In this document: positions 18,144 through 27,419 of the stretch, in pieces | Layout of the letters: the number at the start of each line of letters is the position of its first letter | Position numbering within the stretch: the stretch's first letter is position 1 | Source of the DNA: Rhizobium rosettiformans W3 | Lineage (GTDB): Bacteria > Pseudomonadota > Alphaproteobacteria > Rhizobiales > Rhizobiaceae | DNA length: 64,000 bases | Assembly (NCBI RefSeq): GCF_004912135.1 | Contig: NZ_STGU01000009.1 | Location: 62,001 to 126,000 of the forward strand | Direction of reading: 5' to 3' | Translations under genes and position numbers: made by a program | The notes under the pieces: generated by a model | What the model saw: the letters and a program-made list of their open reading frames with translations, nothing else | What the model was told of the DNA's origin: nothing | The model's database searches: none

Positions 18144-18665
18144 TCAGCGGCGTGCTTCGCGCGCGACCCAGGAGGGTATGATCTCGGAGGCCAGACGGCG
18201 CGGCTTGTGGCCTTTCGCAAGCTGCAGAAGCTCCCTGCCCTCTCCGGCCAGGCCCAGCGCCTGACGTTTGGGAATGAGCAGGCCATTTTCCAGGAGCGGG
18301 CGGCTGCGGGTCAGGCGGCGGTAGAAGGGCAGACGATAGAGCCGCGATTCGGAGAATCGGGCCGGGGCCTTATTCAGCGCCACATATTCGGACACCTCGT
18401 CGACCCAGCCAGCTCCCAGTCGCGCGCCAGGCTCGATCAGCAGCAGCCACTGACCACGCGCTGTCGCCAGCAGATCCTTCATGTCCCATTGCTGATAAAA
18501 GCGGCAACCGGCGGCGTCGGCGACCAGCGAGGAGCCGTCCTGCGAGCCGTGATCAAGCACGATGACATCGCTGACAAGGCCCTCAACAGCGCCTGCCACC
18601 AGCACGGACAGGGTCTGTGCCAGCTCGGGTTCCTGATCGTGGCATTCCATGATGACTGTGAGCAT
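18144..18665 (-). CDS. Small glycosyltransferase family 2-like protein
   Basis: A 173-residue protein with the N-terminal half of a GT-A glycosyltransferase: MLTVIMECHDQEPELAQTL, VSDVIVLDHGSQDGSSLVAD (the nucleotide-binding VxDxGSxDGS) and ATARGQWLLLIEPGARLGAG, where the usual DxD is replaced by EPG. The C-terminal third is basic (RLYRLPFYRRLTRSRPLLEN). It is short for a complete GT2 enzyme (often 250 or more), so it may be a specialised or non-catalytic relative. It is divergent from the radical SAM gene. No signal peptide. Specific sugar or acceptor unknown. Confidence 0.75.
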   Translation of the reverse strand: MLTVIMECHDQEPELAQTLSVLVAGAVEGLVSDVIVLDHGSQDGSSLVADAAGCRFYQQWDMKDLLATARGQWLLLIEPGARLGAGWVDEVSEYVALNKAPARFSESRLYRLPFYRRLTRSRPLLENGLLIPKRQALGLAGEGRELLQLAKGHKPRRLASEIIPSWVAREARR

Positions 18666-18721
18666 TGCCTATATCTATCGCATTGCACAAAGTTTTGCCA
18701 CAAGCAGTTTGGATGAAGTTT

Positions 18722-18736
18722 GTTCTTGCATTGTTC
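18722..18736. promoter_or_regulatory. LexA-type SOS box (GTTC-N7-GTTC)
   Basis: GTTC TTGCATT GTTC is an exact direct repeat with 7-nt spacing, the LexA operator described for alphaproteobacteria including Rhizobium. It lies 60 bp upstream of the radical SAM start, and overlaps a plausible promoter (TTGTTC, 17 nt, ATAAAG). A chance match is possible since the motif has only 8 fixed bases, but its position is right. Confidence 0.7.
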
Positions 18737-18796
18737 TCATTTTCCGTTTAGGAATAAAGTCATTGAGCGGGGCTGCAAAGCCTGCGAGGAGCAAAC

Positions 18797-19954
18797 ATGA
18801 ACGAGCTGTCTCTTGTGAGCCAGGCTGCCTTCCAGCCCGGCAATACGGCAGATATTGCCGATGCGATGATGAATGCTTCGGGCATGCGGATCGAGATCGA
18901 TCGGCGGCGCGGACGTGCGGCCGGCATCAATCCCGCAGGGCGGTTCGAGAGCAAGGAACGCGTTGCCTTCGACGATGGCTGGCAGACGCTCGAGGACATG
19001 CCGCCCTTCCGCACCGAGGTGCAGGTGGAAAAGCCGCGCAGCGTCATCACCCGCAACGAGTCTCCCGATATCCCCTTCGATCGCTCGATCAACCCTTATC
19101 GCGGCTGCGAGCATGGCTGCATTTATTGCTTTGCGCGTCCTACCCACAGCTATATGGGCCTGTCGGCCGGTCTCGACTTCGAGGCCAAGCTGTTTGCCAA
19201 GCCGGATGCGCCGCGCCTCCTGGAGCGGGAGCTTTCGAAGCCCGGCTACAAGGTGAAGCCGATTGCCATTGGCACCAATACGGATCCCTACCAGCCGATC
19301 GAGCGGGAATGGCGCATCATGCGCCAGATCCTCGAGATCCTGGACAAGGCAAACCACCCGGTGGTGATCGTGACCAAGTCGGCGCTCATCCTGCGCGACA
19401 TCGACATCCTGAAATCCATGGCCGAGCGCGGCCTGGTGAAGGTCGGAATTTCGGTGACGACGCTCGACCGCAAGCTGGCACGGACGATGGAGCCCCGCGC
19501 CTCGACTCCGGCCAAACGGCTGGAGGCGATCAAGGCGCTGTCGGAGGCTGGCATTCCGGTGGCGGTGATGATGGCACCGGTCATTCCGGCCCTCAACGAC
19601 CACGAGATCGAGCGGATCCTCGACAGTGGCAAGGCGGCCGGTGCGTCGGAGGCAAGCTATGTGCTCTTGCGCCTGCCGCTCGAAGTGAGCCCGCTGTTTC
19701 GCGACTGGCTCTTGCAGAACTATCCGGACCGCTATCGGCATGTGATGTCGCTGGTGCGCTCGATGCGCGACGGCAAGGATTATGACGCCGAATTCGGCAA
19801 GCGGATGAAAGGTGCCGGCCCCTATGCCTGGCAGATCAGCCGCCGGTTCGAAATGGCCACCAAACGCCTCGGCCTGATGCGCCGCAGCCTGCATCTGAGG
19901 GAAGATCTGTTCGTCTCGCCCAACAGCGACGGGGTTCAACTCTCTCTGCTCTGA
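18797..19954 (+). CDS. PA0069-family radical SAM protein (spore photoproduct lyase-like)
   Basis: A 385-residue radical SAM enzyme. The Fe-S/SAM motif is YRGCEHGCIYCFARP, giving Cys104, Cys108 and Cys111. Flanking blocks (GLDFEAKLFAKPDAPRLLER, IGTNTDPYQPIEREWRIMRQ, TTLDRKLARTMEPRASTPAK) identify the PA0069 family, related to spore photoproduct lyase SplB. The reaction is unknown. An apparent LexA box 60 bp upstream suggests SOS control, which fits a DNA-repair-like role. The ATG has GAGGAG upstream (GCGAGGAGCAAAC). The gene is divergent from the glycosyltransferase gene. Identity of the family is secure; function is inferred. Confidence 0.9.
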   Translation: MNELSLVSQAAFQPGNTADIADAMMNASGMRIEIDRRRGRAAGINPAGRFESKERVAFDDGWQTLEDMPPFRTEVQVEKPRSVITRNESPDIPFDRSINPYRGCEHGCIYCFARPTHSYMGLSAGLDFEAKLFAKPDAPRLLERELSKPGYKVKPIAIGTNTDPYQPIEREWRIMRQILEILDKANHPVVIVTKSALILRDIDILKSMAERGLVKVGISVTTLDRKLARTMEPRASTPAKRLEAIKALSEAGIPVAVMMAPVIPALNDHEIERILDSGKAAGASEASYVLLRLPLEVSPLFRDWLLQNYPDRYRHVMSLVRSMRDGKDYDAEFGKRMKGAGPYAWQISRRFEMATKRLGLMRRSLHLREDLFVSPNSDGVQLSLL

Positions 19955-20095
19955 CGGGTTTCTATTCGTGATTCCGGTGCTGTTGTCCGCCGCCTCGCAC
20001 CGGATGTGGTCCCTGGTAAGCCGCCCCTGTCGCCATGATCGGCGATCGGGACCGGGGACTTGCAGGAGGTCGGGTGCGCGTGCGATTTCTGCCGC

Positions 20096-20779
20096 ATGAA
20101 ACGTCGCACGCCACCCGATTCTCCTGGCCTCTTTCCCGACCTGCCGCTGGTTCCTGATTTCTCGCTCGAGAGCCGCGCCAAGCGCCGCGGCAGCTGGCCG
20201 GTCGCCGGAACCGATGAGGCAGGACGCGGGCCTCTAGCAGGACCGGTCGTTGCCGCCGCCGTGATCCTCGACCCCAAGCGCATCCCTGAGGGATTGAACG
20301 ATTCGAAGAAGCTCTCGGCAAGCCAGCGGGAAGCGCTCTATCAGGTGATCCTGCGGGAGGCGACGGTCTCCATTGCTTCGTCGTCACCCCGGCGCATCGA
20401 CCTCATCGACATCCGCAAGGCGAGCCTCGATGCCATGCGCCGCGCTGTGGCGGGGCTCGACCAGGAGGCACGCCATGTGCTGGCCGATGGCCGCGATGTT
20501 CCCCCTGGGCTGATCTGCGCCGGAGAGGCCGTGGTGAAGGGCGATGCGCGCTCGGTCTCCATCGCCGCCGCCTCGATCGTCGCCAAGGTGATGCGCGACC
20601 GGATGATGGTCCGCGCCGGGCTCGTCTATCCCGACTACGGCTTCGAGGTGCATGCCGGTTACGGGACAGACCGTCATCGCAGCGCCATCGTCACCCACGG
20701 CCCCTGCCCTCTGCATCGCATGAGCTTTCGCCCCCTGAAGGCCGAAGCGCCGGAAGAAGCCGACATCATCCAGAACTAA
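20096..20779 (+). CDS. rnhB: Ribonuclease HII
   Basis: RNase HII removes ribonucleotides and RNA primers from RNA-DNA duplexes. The catalytic set is visible: [20 protein letters not shown] (DEAGRG with Asp-Glu), then a C-terminal block [19 protein letters not shown] with the metal-binding Asp of RDR, and [17 protein letters not shown]. Length 227 residues from the ATG at 20096. A TTG in frame at 20060 would add 12 residues, but its Shine-Dalgarno is no better; the start is therefore provisional. Ends before the terminator of the convergent atp operon. Confidence 0.94.
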   Translation: MKRRTPPDSPGLFPDLPLVPDFSLESRAKRRGSWPVAGTDEAGRGPLAGPVVAAAVILDPKRIPEGLNDSKKLSASQREALYQVILREATVSIASSSPRRIDLIDIRKASLDAMRRAVAGLDQEARHVLADGRDVPPGLICAGEAVVKGDARSVSIAAASIVAKVMRDRMMVRAGLVYPDYGFEVHAGYGTDRHRSAIVTHGPCPLHRMSFRPLKAEAPEEADIIQN

Positions 20780-20875
20780 TCCCTTAAGTCCGTCTTCCGC
20801 CTGGAAGGTCAGGCAAGACGAGTCGGGGGACCCGTCTTCCCATACGGCTGCGTCAAAGGCACAGCACAAAAGGAA

Positions 20876-20904
20876 ACGCCCCGACCGGCGAACCGATCGG
20901 GGCG
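20876..20904 (-). terminator. Rho-independent terminator of the atp operon
   Basis: GC-rich hairpin: CGCCCCGA (20877-20884) pairs with TCGGGGCG (20897-20904), with an inner CGG/CCG pair around CGAA. On the minus strand it is followed by TTTCCTTTT, and it lies 32 bp after atpF. It also lies downstream of the convergent rnhB. Confidence 0.8.
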
Positions 20905-20935
20905 TCATTCATCACTCTTCAGCGGCTGTCTGAAA

Positions 20936-21415
20936 TCAGTTGAGGCGCGACTTCACTTCGCCAACGGAGGCCTTGAACAGCGACTGCTGAACACTTTCGT
21001 CGGCCTTCTTGGCCAGAACCTTTTCGGCAGCAGCCACAGCAAGGTCGACGGCGGCGGCGCGAACGGCGTTCACAGCTTCGGTCTCGGCCTGCTTGATCTT
21101 CTGCTCGGACAAGGCGTTGCGGCGGGCAACGAATTCCTCGGTCTTCTGCTTGGCTTCAGCCGTCAGGGCTGCTGCTTCGCGTTCGGCAGCAGCAACGATG
21201 GCTGCAGCCTCGGCTTCGGCTTCCTTGCGCTTGCGCTGGTATTCGGCCAGCAGGTGCTGTGCCTCTTCACGCAGGCGCTTGGCTTCGGCGAGTTCGTCGC
21301 GGATCTTGTCCGCGCGCTCGTCGAGAGCCTTGGCCATCATGCCGGGAACCTTGAGGTAGGCAATCAGGACGAAGAAGAGAACGAGCGCAACGAGTGCCCA
21401 GAATGTAGCGTCCAT
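20936..21415 (-). CDS. atpF: F0F1 ATP synthase subunit b
   Basis: Peripheral-stalk b subunit of ATP synthase: a single N-terminal membrane helix (MDATFWALVALVLFFVLIAY) and a long amphipathic helix rich in Ala/Glu/Lys (residues about 25-140) forming the stator coiled coil. 159 residues. The last gene of the atpI-B-E-F'-F operon, starting 5 bp after the b' stop, and followed by a strong terminator. The two b-type subunits are typical of photosynthetic and related alphaproteobacteria. Confidence 0.95.
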   Translation of the reverse strand: MDATFWALVALVLFFVLIAYLKVPGMMAKALDERADKIRDELAEAKRLREEAQHLLAEYQRKRKEAEAEAAAIVAAAEREAAALTAEAKQKTEEFVARRNALSEQKIKQAETEAVNAVRAAAVDLAVAAAEKVLAKKADESVQQSLFKASVGEVKSRLN

Positions 21416-21420
21416 GGTGC

Positions 21421-22011
21421 TCAGGCTCCCTGCTTGGCGATGCCGGAGACGGCAGCCTTGATGTCAGCCGCGGTCGACTTGGTGCCGATGAGTTCTTCGA
21501 CGATCGTGCCGACAGTGTCGATCGCGATGGTGTCGACTTCGGCAAAAGCGCGAGCCTTGATGTCGGCGATGCGGCTTTCGGCAGCAGCGATCTTGGCGGA
21601 CAGTTCCGCTTCGATGGCGGCGCGTTCAGCATCGGCCTTGGCCTTGGCTTCGTCGCGGGCAGCGGAAGCGATCTGGCCGGCTTTCGCCTTGGCCGCGGTC
21701 AGCTCGCGCTCGTAGGTTTCGATGGCGGCATCGGCCTCGGACTTCAGACGAGCAGCCTCGTCGAGATCCTGCGCAATGCGGTCGTGACGGTTCTCGAGAA
21801 TGCCACCGACGCGCGGGACGATGACCTTCTGCATGAGCATGTAGAACACGCCGAACGTGATCACCAGCCACAGAAGCTGCGACGGATAGGTCGAGAAATC
21901 GAACGGCGGGAACACGCCGCCGCCATGAGCCTCGTCGTGGGCCACGCCGGTCTCGGTGTGAAGCTGGCCTTCTGCCGGGGTTTCCTGGGCAAAGGCGGGG
22001 GTCACAAACAT
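21421..22011 (-). CDS. atpF2: F0F1 ATP synthase subunit b'
   Basis: Second b-type (b') subunit: [17 protein letters not shown], then a membrane helix ([20 protein letters not shown]) and a long coiled-coil ([20 protein letters not shown] onward). 196 residues. The ATG at 22009-22011 has a near-perfect GGAGGTGAGC Shine-Dalgarno, so it is preferred over a start 24 bp upstream. The N-terminal region with a hydrophilic extension before the helix distinguishes b' from b. It lies between atpE and atpF in the F0 operon. Confidence 0.95.
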   Translation of the reverse strand: MFVTPAFAQETPAEGQLHTETGVAHDEAHGGGVFPPFDFSTYPSQLLWLVITFGVFYMLMQKVIVPRVGGILENRHDRIAQDLDEAARLKSEADAAIETYERELTAAKAKAGQIASAARDEAKAKADAERAAIEAELSAKIAAAESRIADIKARAFAEVDTIAIDTVGTIVEELIGTKSTAADIKAAVSGIAKQGA

Positions 22012-22092
22012 GCTCACCTCCAGGTGTATGCTCAAATGCGCGAGATCACGGCTGCCTTGTCGGCGCGCCGTGATCCCAAACTCCAGCCGTTA

Positions 22093-22320
22093 TTAGACGG
22101 CGAACAGGAGAAGGAGAGCGATGAGCAGCGAGAAGATGCCCAGAGCTTCCGTAACGGCGAAGCCGAATACCAGACGGCCGAACTGGCTGTCGGCAGCCGA
22201 CGGGTTGCGCAGAGCGCCCGTCAGGTAGTCACCGAAGATACGGCCGAGAGCGAGGGAGGTACCAGCCATGCCGAGGCATGCGAGACCCGCGCCGATGTAC
22301 TTTGCTGCTTCCGCTTCCAT
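22093..22320 (-). CDS. atpE: F0F1 ATP synthase subunit c
   Basis: Proteolipid c subunit forming the rotor ring: 75 residues, two hydrophobic hairpin helices, a polar loop (RNPSAADS), and the proton-binding Glu in FGFAVTEALGIFSLLIALL. N-terminus MEAEAAKYIGAGLACLGM is typical of alphaproteobacteria. 72 bp after atpB, and 81 bp before atpF2. Confidence 0.97.
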   Translation of the reverse strand: MEAEAAKYIGAGLACLGMAGTSLALGRIFGDYLTGALRNPSAADSQFGRLVFGFAVTEALGIFSLLIALLLLFAV

Positions 22321-22392
22321 ATGGATACTCCTTCGAATGGGTTGTTGCGGCTGTTTTTGACACCCGGGTGGCCGGGGCCAGCGACTTTATTC

Positions 22393-23142
22393 TCAGTGAC
22401 CACCATGCACGGCGTCGTTCAGGTACATGCAAGTGAGTACCGCGAAGACATAGGCCTGCAGGAAGGCAACGAGAAATTCGAGAGCGGTCATGGCGACCGT
22501 CATGATGAGGGGCAGGATCGAACCCGCGACGCCAACGGCGCCGGCAGCACTCATGGACACGACGAAGCCCGCGAAGACCTTGAGCGTGATGTGACCGGCC
22601 AGCATGTTGGCGAAGAGACGGACGGAAAGGCTGATCGGGCGGGACAGGAAGGACACGACCTCAATCGCGGATACGAGCGGCAGAAGCGCGCCCGGAACGC
22701 CCGAAGGCGCAAAGATCGAGAGGAAGTGCAGACCGTGCTTGTAGAAGCCGTAGATCAGAACCGTCAGGATGACGAAAAGCGCCAGAGCGAAGGTGACGAT
22801 GATCTGGCTGGTGATCGTGAAGAAGTAGGGGAACATGCCGAGCAGGTTTGCGGTCAGCACGAACATGAACAGCGAGAAGACCATCGGGAAGAAGTGCATG
22901 CCCTTGGCGCCGGCGCCTTCACGCAGCATCGAGGCGATGAACTCGTAAGCCATTTCGGCGACCGACTGCATGCGGGTCGGGATCAGGCCGCGATTCGAGG
23001 TCGAGAAATAGAGGAAGCTCGAAGCAGCAGCCACGGTCGCAACCATGAACAGCGAGGCATTGGTGAACGAGAAATCAATTCCGCCGATTTCGATCGGGAC
23101 AATCTTCTGGACCAGGAACTGATGCGTAGGATCGTTTGCCAC
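22393..23142 (-). CDS. atpB: F0F1 ATP synthase subunit a
   Basis: Channel subunit a, which conducts protons to the c-ring. 249 residues starting [20 protein letters not shown]. Transmembrane helices include [20 protein letters not shown] and [18 protein letters not shown]; the essential Arg lies in [19 protein letters not shown], and the Gln-bearing last helix is [20 protein letters not shown] choose the GTG at 23142 over an upstream ATG because the family N-terminus begins at NDPTHQF. Its Shine-Dalgarno is weak. Between atpI and atpE. Confidence 0.95.
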   Translation of the reverse strand: MANDPTHQFLVQKIVPIEIGGIDFSFTNASLFMVATVAAASSFLYFSTSNRGLIPTRMQSVAEMAYEFIASMLREGAGAKGMHFFPMVFSLFMFVLTANLLGMFPYFFTITSQIIVTFALALFVILTVLIYGFYKHGLHFLSIFAPSGVPGALLPLVSAIEVVSFLSRPISLSVRLFANMLAGHITLKVFAGFVVSMSAAGAVGVAGSILPLIMTVAMTALEFLVAFLQAYVFAVLTCMYLNDAVHGGH

Positions 23143-23198
23143 GTTCTGCTCTTTCGCTTTCGCCGCCGAAGCGGACAATTCTCATTAGGGCTGGCGCG

Positions 23199-23561
23199 TC
23201 AGCGACCGTCGCCCTTGTCTTTGAATTCCATCCTGCGATCGGCCGGATGCGGCGAGGCCACAATCCCGACGACGCGCATGACGTTCAACACGCCGGCACA
23301 GAAGCCGATCAGAAGCAGGACAATCATGCCCCACGGCCCCGTACCCACAAAGTAGTCGAAAAGATAGCCCAGAAGTGCGCCAACGATGATCGCGGAGATG
23401 AATTCGCTCGAGATCTTCATCGCCATTCCGTAGCCCTTGCGGGTCTCGTCGGCGTTTCTCTCGGCGCGTTCCTCATCCCTGGCCTTGCCATCCCGCTCTG
23501 CGAGTTCGCTGGCCAGTCGTCTGCGGCGCTCTTCCAGATCTTCTTCCCGGTGGTCCGTCAT
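23199..23561 (-). CDS. atpI: ATP synthase assembly protein AtpI (AtpZ/AtpI)
   Basis: A 120-residue helper for F0 assembly: hydrophilic charged N-terminus (RREEDLEERRRRLASELAER-like region), then two membrane helices (FISAIIVGALLGYLFDYFVG, PWGMIVLLLIGFCAGVLNVM) with the GYLFDYFVGT signature. First gene of the operon. A promoter candidate lies about 110 bp upstream (23667-23695). AtpI is thought to assist c-ring assembly or Mg2+ uptake; not essential in several species. Confidence 0.9.
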   Translation of the reverse strand: MTDHREEDLEERRRRLASELAERDGKARDEERAERNADETRKGYGMAMKISSEFISAIIVGALLGYLFDYFVGTGPWGMIVLLLIGFCAGVLNVMRVVGIVASPHPADRRMEFKDKGDGR

Positions 23562-23880
23562 GGCTCTCTCCGTCCGTTGCCTGTTTCAAGGGCCGTTCTT
23601 GCGCCCGATTTGAATGCAGAAACGGCGAGATAGAAAGCCTTCTGGCCCGCTTTGAAGTCGGGCGCACCATAATTTTGAGGCCCTGCATAGTCAAGGCATC
23701 ACGGCACCAAGTTTCACCACAAATTAACCCCGAAAAATCATAGACTTAAGTCCAATGTGAGGATTCGTTGCAGATGACGGACGCCAAATCCGGTCAAATG
23801 GCCGCAAGGGGCGACCAGAATCTGCCACATTCACGTAGAAGTGCCGAGGATGTCATGGACTGGTCGCAACTGCGGCGGCG
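23562..23880. other. Intergenic stretch upstream of the atp operon
   Basis: 319 bp without a gene, between atpI (minus) and a small membrane-protein gene (plus). It holds the atp promoter candidate at 23667-23695 and an AT-rich run near 23715-23760 (TTAACCCCGAAAAATCATAG). Nothing else is recognisable. Confidence 0.6.
23667..23695 (-). promoter_or_regulatory. Sigma-70-type promoter for the atp operon
   Basis: On the minus strand TTGACT (23695-23690), a 17-nt spacer, and TATGGT (23672-23667). Spacing is ideal and the -35 is near consensus. It is about 105 bp upstream of the atpI start codon. Predicted from sequence only. Confidence 0.5.
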
Positions 23881-24138
23881 ATGAAGTTGCCATCCGCGCT
23901 TGAAGATGGGACGATCGGCTTTCTTTTCGTCCGAGACATGCCCATGGCGCGCTTCTTCCTGCGGATCCTGATCAGCATTGTCGTCGGCTGGATGGTCGGC
24001 GTGCAGGCGGCCTTTGCCTTCGGTCCGGAGGGCAACCTGACGCCGATGCTCTACATCTTCGTCACCGTGCCGCTGACCTATGCCTGCTCATTCCTCGTCG
24101 TGCCGCTGTTGAGCGGCTGGCTCGACCGATTGCGATAG
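23881..24138 (+). CDS. Small membrane protein of unknown function
   Basis: An 85-residue hypothetical protein, mostly a membrane hairpin: FFLRILISIVVGWMVGVQAA, a short polar loop (FGPEGNLTP), and MLYIFVTVPLTYACSFLVVP ending SGWLDRLR. The start is uncertain: ATG at 23881, or 23938/23944 (MPMARFFLRIL), where the membrane helix begins; no strong Shine-Dalgarno is seen for any of them. The coding GC bias and helix pattern support a real gene. It is divergent from the atp operon and convergent with the SleB-type hydrolase gene (5-bp gap). Confidence 0.6.
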   Translation: MKLPSALEDGTIGFLFVRDMPMARFFLRILISIVVGWMVGVQAAFAFGPEGNLTPMLYIFVTVPLTYACSFLVVPLLSGWLDRLR

Positions 24139-24143
24139 GCCGG

Positions 24144-25337
24144 TCAGCTCCAGCCGCCGCCATAGGTGCGGTAGAAGATGTGTTTGCCGATCTTCTCGAC
24201 GCGCTTCATCGTCGGGCCCCAGGCGGGCTTCACATAGGTCGCGTGATAATGCGTGGCGGAGCCGACATCCTTGAACCAGATCTTGCCGGCCGTCACCGCC
24301 ATGGCAATGTCCTTGGCGATCTTCCAGTGCCGCGGGGAGGTGATGATGTCCGGGATCCGGTCGCAGGCGAAGGAGAACTGGCAGCGATTGCGCCAGTCTT
24401 CGTTCTGATAGACCACACCGCAGATGGTGTCCGGATAATGCGGATTGCGAACGCGGTTGAGGATGACCTGGGCCACGGCGGCCTGGCCCTTCACCGATTC
24501 CCCGCGCGCCTCGAAGTAGATGCCTTCTGCCAGGCACTTCTGCTCCTTGTCCGAGAAGACGCCGGCCGGGAGCGGGGTCGCCGCCCAGGCATGATCCTTC
24601 GGATCGATATCCGGGATGAAGCGGCCCTGATCCGGCTGCTTGTCGGCAAGAATGCTGTCAAAGGGCGAGACGCTGGCATAGTCCGGCGGTGGCGGCGCAT
24701 AGGCGGTCGCCAGCACATCCGGTACGGGGTTGGTCACGAGATCGGCGATCATCGACGGGAGCGAGGGATCGACCGGCGGCTTCTCGCGCTTGAAATAGAA
24801 GCTTGCGAGCTCGACCGGCTTCGCCTTATCCTCATCCGGGGCAAAGGCGGAGGGCGCCTTCAGGTGCGGGTCCATGAGAGAGCTCGTGCGCTGCAGGATC
24901 GAGCCGGCGGAAAAGGCGCGCGGCGGCAACATCGGCTCGACGGCGACCACCCTGCCCTTCTTCTGGTCGCGGGTGACGCGCATCTCGTCCGGCAAAGCAT
25001 CGGCATCCGCCTTGCCGCCGTCAAAGGCGATGCGGCGACCATCGGGCAGTATCAGGCCTGCCCCACCGGACAGCGCTTCCGACGCCTCCTCTTCCGAAAA
25101 GGCAAGTTTCGCCTCGTGGATGGAGCCGGCAGGTGCATCCGTCATCACCATACGCCAATTGCTGGCACCCCGGTCGAGACCGGTGAGAAGGCCCGCCATG
25201 TCGGCCTGGGCGGCAACGGATGGGAAGATCAGCCAGGACGCGAGGCCGAAGACCAGGGGAGAGGTCCAGTTCTCCAGCCGGGAGAGGACCTTCTTCGAAG
25301 GACGAAACTTGGGACGCAAGGCCACACTCCAACTCAT
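24144..25337 (-). CDS. SleB-type cell wall hydrolase
   Basis: A 397-residue protein with a C-terminal Hydrolase_2 (SleB/CwlJ) domain (about 265-397). It contains EQKCLAEGIYFEARGESVKG, with the catalytic Glu in the LAEAIYFEARGES-type motif, AQVILNRVRNPHYPDTICGV, and CQFSFACDRIPDI. The N-terminus is basic with a hydrophobic segment (about 26-45: WTSPLVFGLASWLIFPSVAA), a signal or anchor. The central part is unlike known domains. The protein probably cuts peptidoglycan in the periplasm. A 14-bp perfect dyad lies about 50 bp upstream of its start (25389-25425), and may control it. Confidence 0.88.
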   Translation of the reverse strand: MSWSVALRPKFRPSKKVLSRLENWTSPLVFGLASWLIFPSVAAQADMAGLLTGLDRGASNWRMVMTDAPAGSIHEAKLAFSEEEASEALSGGAGLILPDGRRIAFDGGKADADALPDEMRVTRDQKKGRVVAVEPMLPPRAFSAGSILQRTSSLMDPHLKAPSAFAPDEDKAKPVELASFYFKREKPPVDPSLPSMIADLVTNPVPDVLATAYAPPPPDYASVSPFDSILADKQPDQGRFIPDIDPKDHAWAATPLPAGVFSDKEQKCLAEGIYFEARGESVKGQAAVAQVILNRVRNPHYPDTICGVVYQNEDWRNRCQFSFACDRIPDIITSPRHWKIAKDIAMAVTAGKIWFKDVGSATHYHATYVKPAWGPTMKRVEKIGKHIFYRTYGGGWS

Positions 25338-25388
25338 ACTGACGCAGGTCCCGCGCTCCGGAACCCTACAGGATTACATTAGAGAAAT

Positions 25389-25425
25389 ATCTCTCGTTAA
25401 CCTTGATGCTTGGTTAACGAGAGAT
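25389..25425. repeat. 14-bp perfect inverted repeat
   Basis: ATCTCTCGTTAACC (25389-25402), 9-nt loop TTGATGCTT, and GGTTAACGAGAGAT (25412-25425): a perfect dyad. It is between kup's 3' end and the wall-hydrolase 5' end. It lacks a T-tract, so an operator is as likely as a terminator. The arms contain GTTAAC, related to CtrA half-sites (TTAAC), though the spacing does not match the CtrA consensus. Confidence 0.85.
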
Positions 25426-25502
25426 CACAGCTTTGGGAGTGAAGGCAGGAAGTGGCACCAAGCCGCCGGGTGTCCCGGCGGCCTCTTTGCGCGGTGTCGT
25501 CC

Positions 25503-27404
25503 TCAGATGATGACGTGCGAGCCGAGTTCGATGAGGCGGTTTGCCGGCAGGCGGAAGTAATCCGAGGGATCGGCTGACGCCTCGGCGAGCGCGATATAGA
25601 GGCGATCCTGCCAATGCGGCATGCCCATGCCGGGGCCGGCCACCAGCTTGCGGCGACCGAGATAGAAGGAGGTCGACATGATGTCGAACTTCAATCCGCC
25701 ACGCCGCAGGCTTGCCAGTGTCTTGGAGACATTCTGCGTCTCCATGAAACCGAAGCGAAGTTCGACGCGCGAGAAGCGGTCGGAGATTTCCTCGACCTCG
25801 AAACGATCCTGCTCGGCCACGCGCGGACGGCCGAGCGTGCGGATGGTCAGAATCATGTTTCGCTCGTGGATGACATGGTTGTGCTTGAGATTGTGCATCA
25901 GCGCCGCCGGTGCCCGGGTCGGGTCGCTGGTCAGGAAGATCGCCGTGCCGGCTACGCAAGCCGGGCCGTGTTCGCCCTTCTTCTCGATCATGGCGATGAA
26001 ATCCTCGAGCGGAATGTCGTCGCGGCGTGTCTTCTGGAAGATGATCGCCGAACCACGCCGCCAGGTCCACATGACAACGGTGAAGGCGGCGGCGAACAGC
26101 ACGGGGATGTAACCGCCGTCATGGATCTTGAGGAGATTGGCGCCGAGGAAGACCAGTTCGAGCAGAAGCAGCGGAGTTAGCACACCGACTGCAAGAGGAA
26201 GGCTCCAGTTCCATTTCTTGCGGACGAATTCGAAGGCCATGATCGTGGTCACCACCATGGCCCCGGTGACTGAGATGCCATAGGCGGTTGCCAGTGCTTC
26301 CGAACTTTCGAAGAGCAGGACCAGGGACAGAACGCCGACGAGCAGAAGCGTATTGACCGAGGGCAAATAGATCTGGCCGGTCTGGGTCTCCGAGGTGAAG
26401 AGGATCTGCATGCGCGGCAGGAAGCCGAGATGGATCGCCTGCCGGACCAGCGAGAAGGCGCCGGTGATGACGGCCTGGCTGGCAATGATGGTGGCGAAGG
26501 TCGCGAGGATGACAATGGGCAGAAGCGCCCAGGACGGGAACATCAGGAAGAAGGGATCGGATGCCGTGGAGGGATCGCGCAGAACCAGGGCGCCCTGCCC
26601 CAGATAGTTGAGGACCAGGGCCGGAAAGACCAGAGCGAACCAGGCGAGCTGGATCGGCTTGCGGCCGAAATGGCCGAGATCGGCATAAAGGGCTTCGGCA
26701 CCCGTGACCGTCAGGAAGACGGCGCCCAGAACGACAATGCCGAGGAAGCCTTCGCGGATCAGGAAGCTTGCCGCATACCAGGGATTGAAGGCTGCGAAGA
26801 TGCCGATGTCATCGAAGATATGGATGATGCCGCCGGCGGCCATCACCAGGAACCAGATTGCCGTGATCGGGCCGAAGAAGCGGGCGACCGCACCCGTGCC
26901 CCGGGACTGGACGGCAAAAAGGCCGATCAGAATGGCGAGCGAAATGGGGACGATATAGTCGGACAGGTTGGGCGCGACGAGCTTCAGGCCTTCGACGGCA
27001 GAGAGCACCGAGAGCGCCGGGGTGATCATGGAATCGCCGAGAAAGAGGGCCGCGCCAATGAGGCCGAGCACCATCAGGATCGGCCCGTGGCCGTTCGCGC
27101 TCTTCGACAGGAGGGCGAGCAAGGACAGCGTACCGCCCTCGCCGTCATTGTCGGCGCGCAGAAGAAAGAGGACGTATTTCAGGGTCACGATGATGGTCAG
27201 CGACCAGATCATCAGGGAGATGAGGCCGATAATCTCGACCCGGGTGATGCCATCGACACCGATCGGCTTCAGGGCCTCGCGAAAGGCATAGAGCGGGCTC
27301 GTGCCGATGTCGCCATAGACAACGCCGACGGAGCCGAGTGCGAGAAGAAAAAGACTGCGTGCATCCTTCGGACCAGCCGCGTGCTGGTGATCGATCTGTT
27401 GCAT
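25503..27404 (-). CDS. kup: Kup-type potassium uptake transporter
   Basis: Low-affinity K+:H+ symporter. 633 residues: short N-terminus, then [20 protein letters not shown] (the family signature), twelve predicted helices up to about residue 460 with [31 protein letters not shown] and [20 protein letters not shown], then a cytoplasmic tail (about 470-633) with [26 protein letters not shown] sequence. Located immediately downstream of corA (15 bp), so ion transport genes are paired. Start ATG 27404. A family member, not necessarily the only kup in the genome. Confidence 0.95.
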   Translation of the reverse strand: MQQIDHQHAAGPKDARSLFLLALGSVGVVYGDIGTSPLYAFREALKPIGVDGITRVEIIGLISLMIWSLTIIVTLKYVLFLLRADNDGEGGTLSLLALLSKSANGHGPILMVLGLIGAALFLGDSMITPALSVLSAVEGLKLVAPNLSDYIVPISLAILIGLFAVQSRGTGAVARFFGPITAIWFLVMAAGGIIHIFDDIGIFAAFNPWYAASFLIREGFLGIVVLGAVFLTVTGAEALYADLGHFGRKPIQLAWFALVFPALVLNYLGQGALVLRDPSTASDPFFLMFPSWALLPIVILATFATIIASQAVITGAFSLVRQAIHLGFLPRMQILFTSETQTGQIYLPSVNTLLLVGVLSLVLLFESSEALATAYGISVTGAMVVTTIMAFEFVRKKWNWSLPLAVGVLTPLLLLELVFLGANLLKIHDGGYIPVLFAAAFTVVMWTWRRGSAIIFQKTRRDDIPLEDFIAMIEKKGEHGPACVAGTAIFLTSDPTRAPAALMHNLKHNHVIHERNMILTIRTLGRPRVAEQDRFEVEEISDRFSRVELRFGFMETQNVSKTLASLRRGGLKFDIMSTSFYLGRRKLVAGPGMGMPHWQDRLYIALAEASADPSDYFRLPANRLIELGSHVII

Positions 27405-27419
27405 GGGGTCACAGGCTCT

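Noticed and set aside
21784..23355. Plus-strand frame of about 520 codons opposite atpE/atpB/atpI
   Set aside because: Shadow of the atp genes; repetitive charged translation.
24845..25560. Plus-strand frame opposite the wall hydrolase 5' region
   Set aside because: Antisense shadow; it also crosses the dyad, with no ribosome site or domain.
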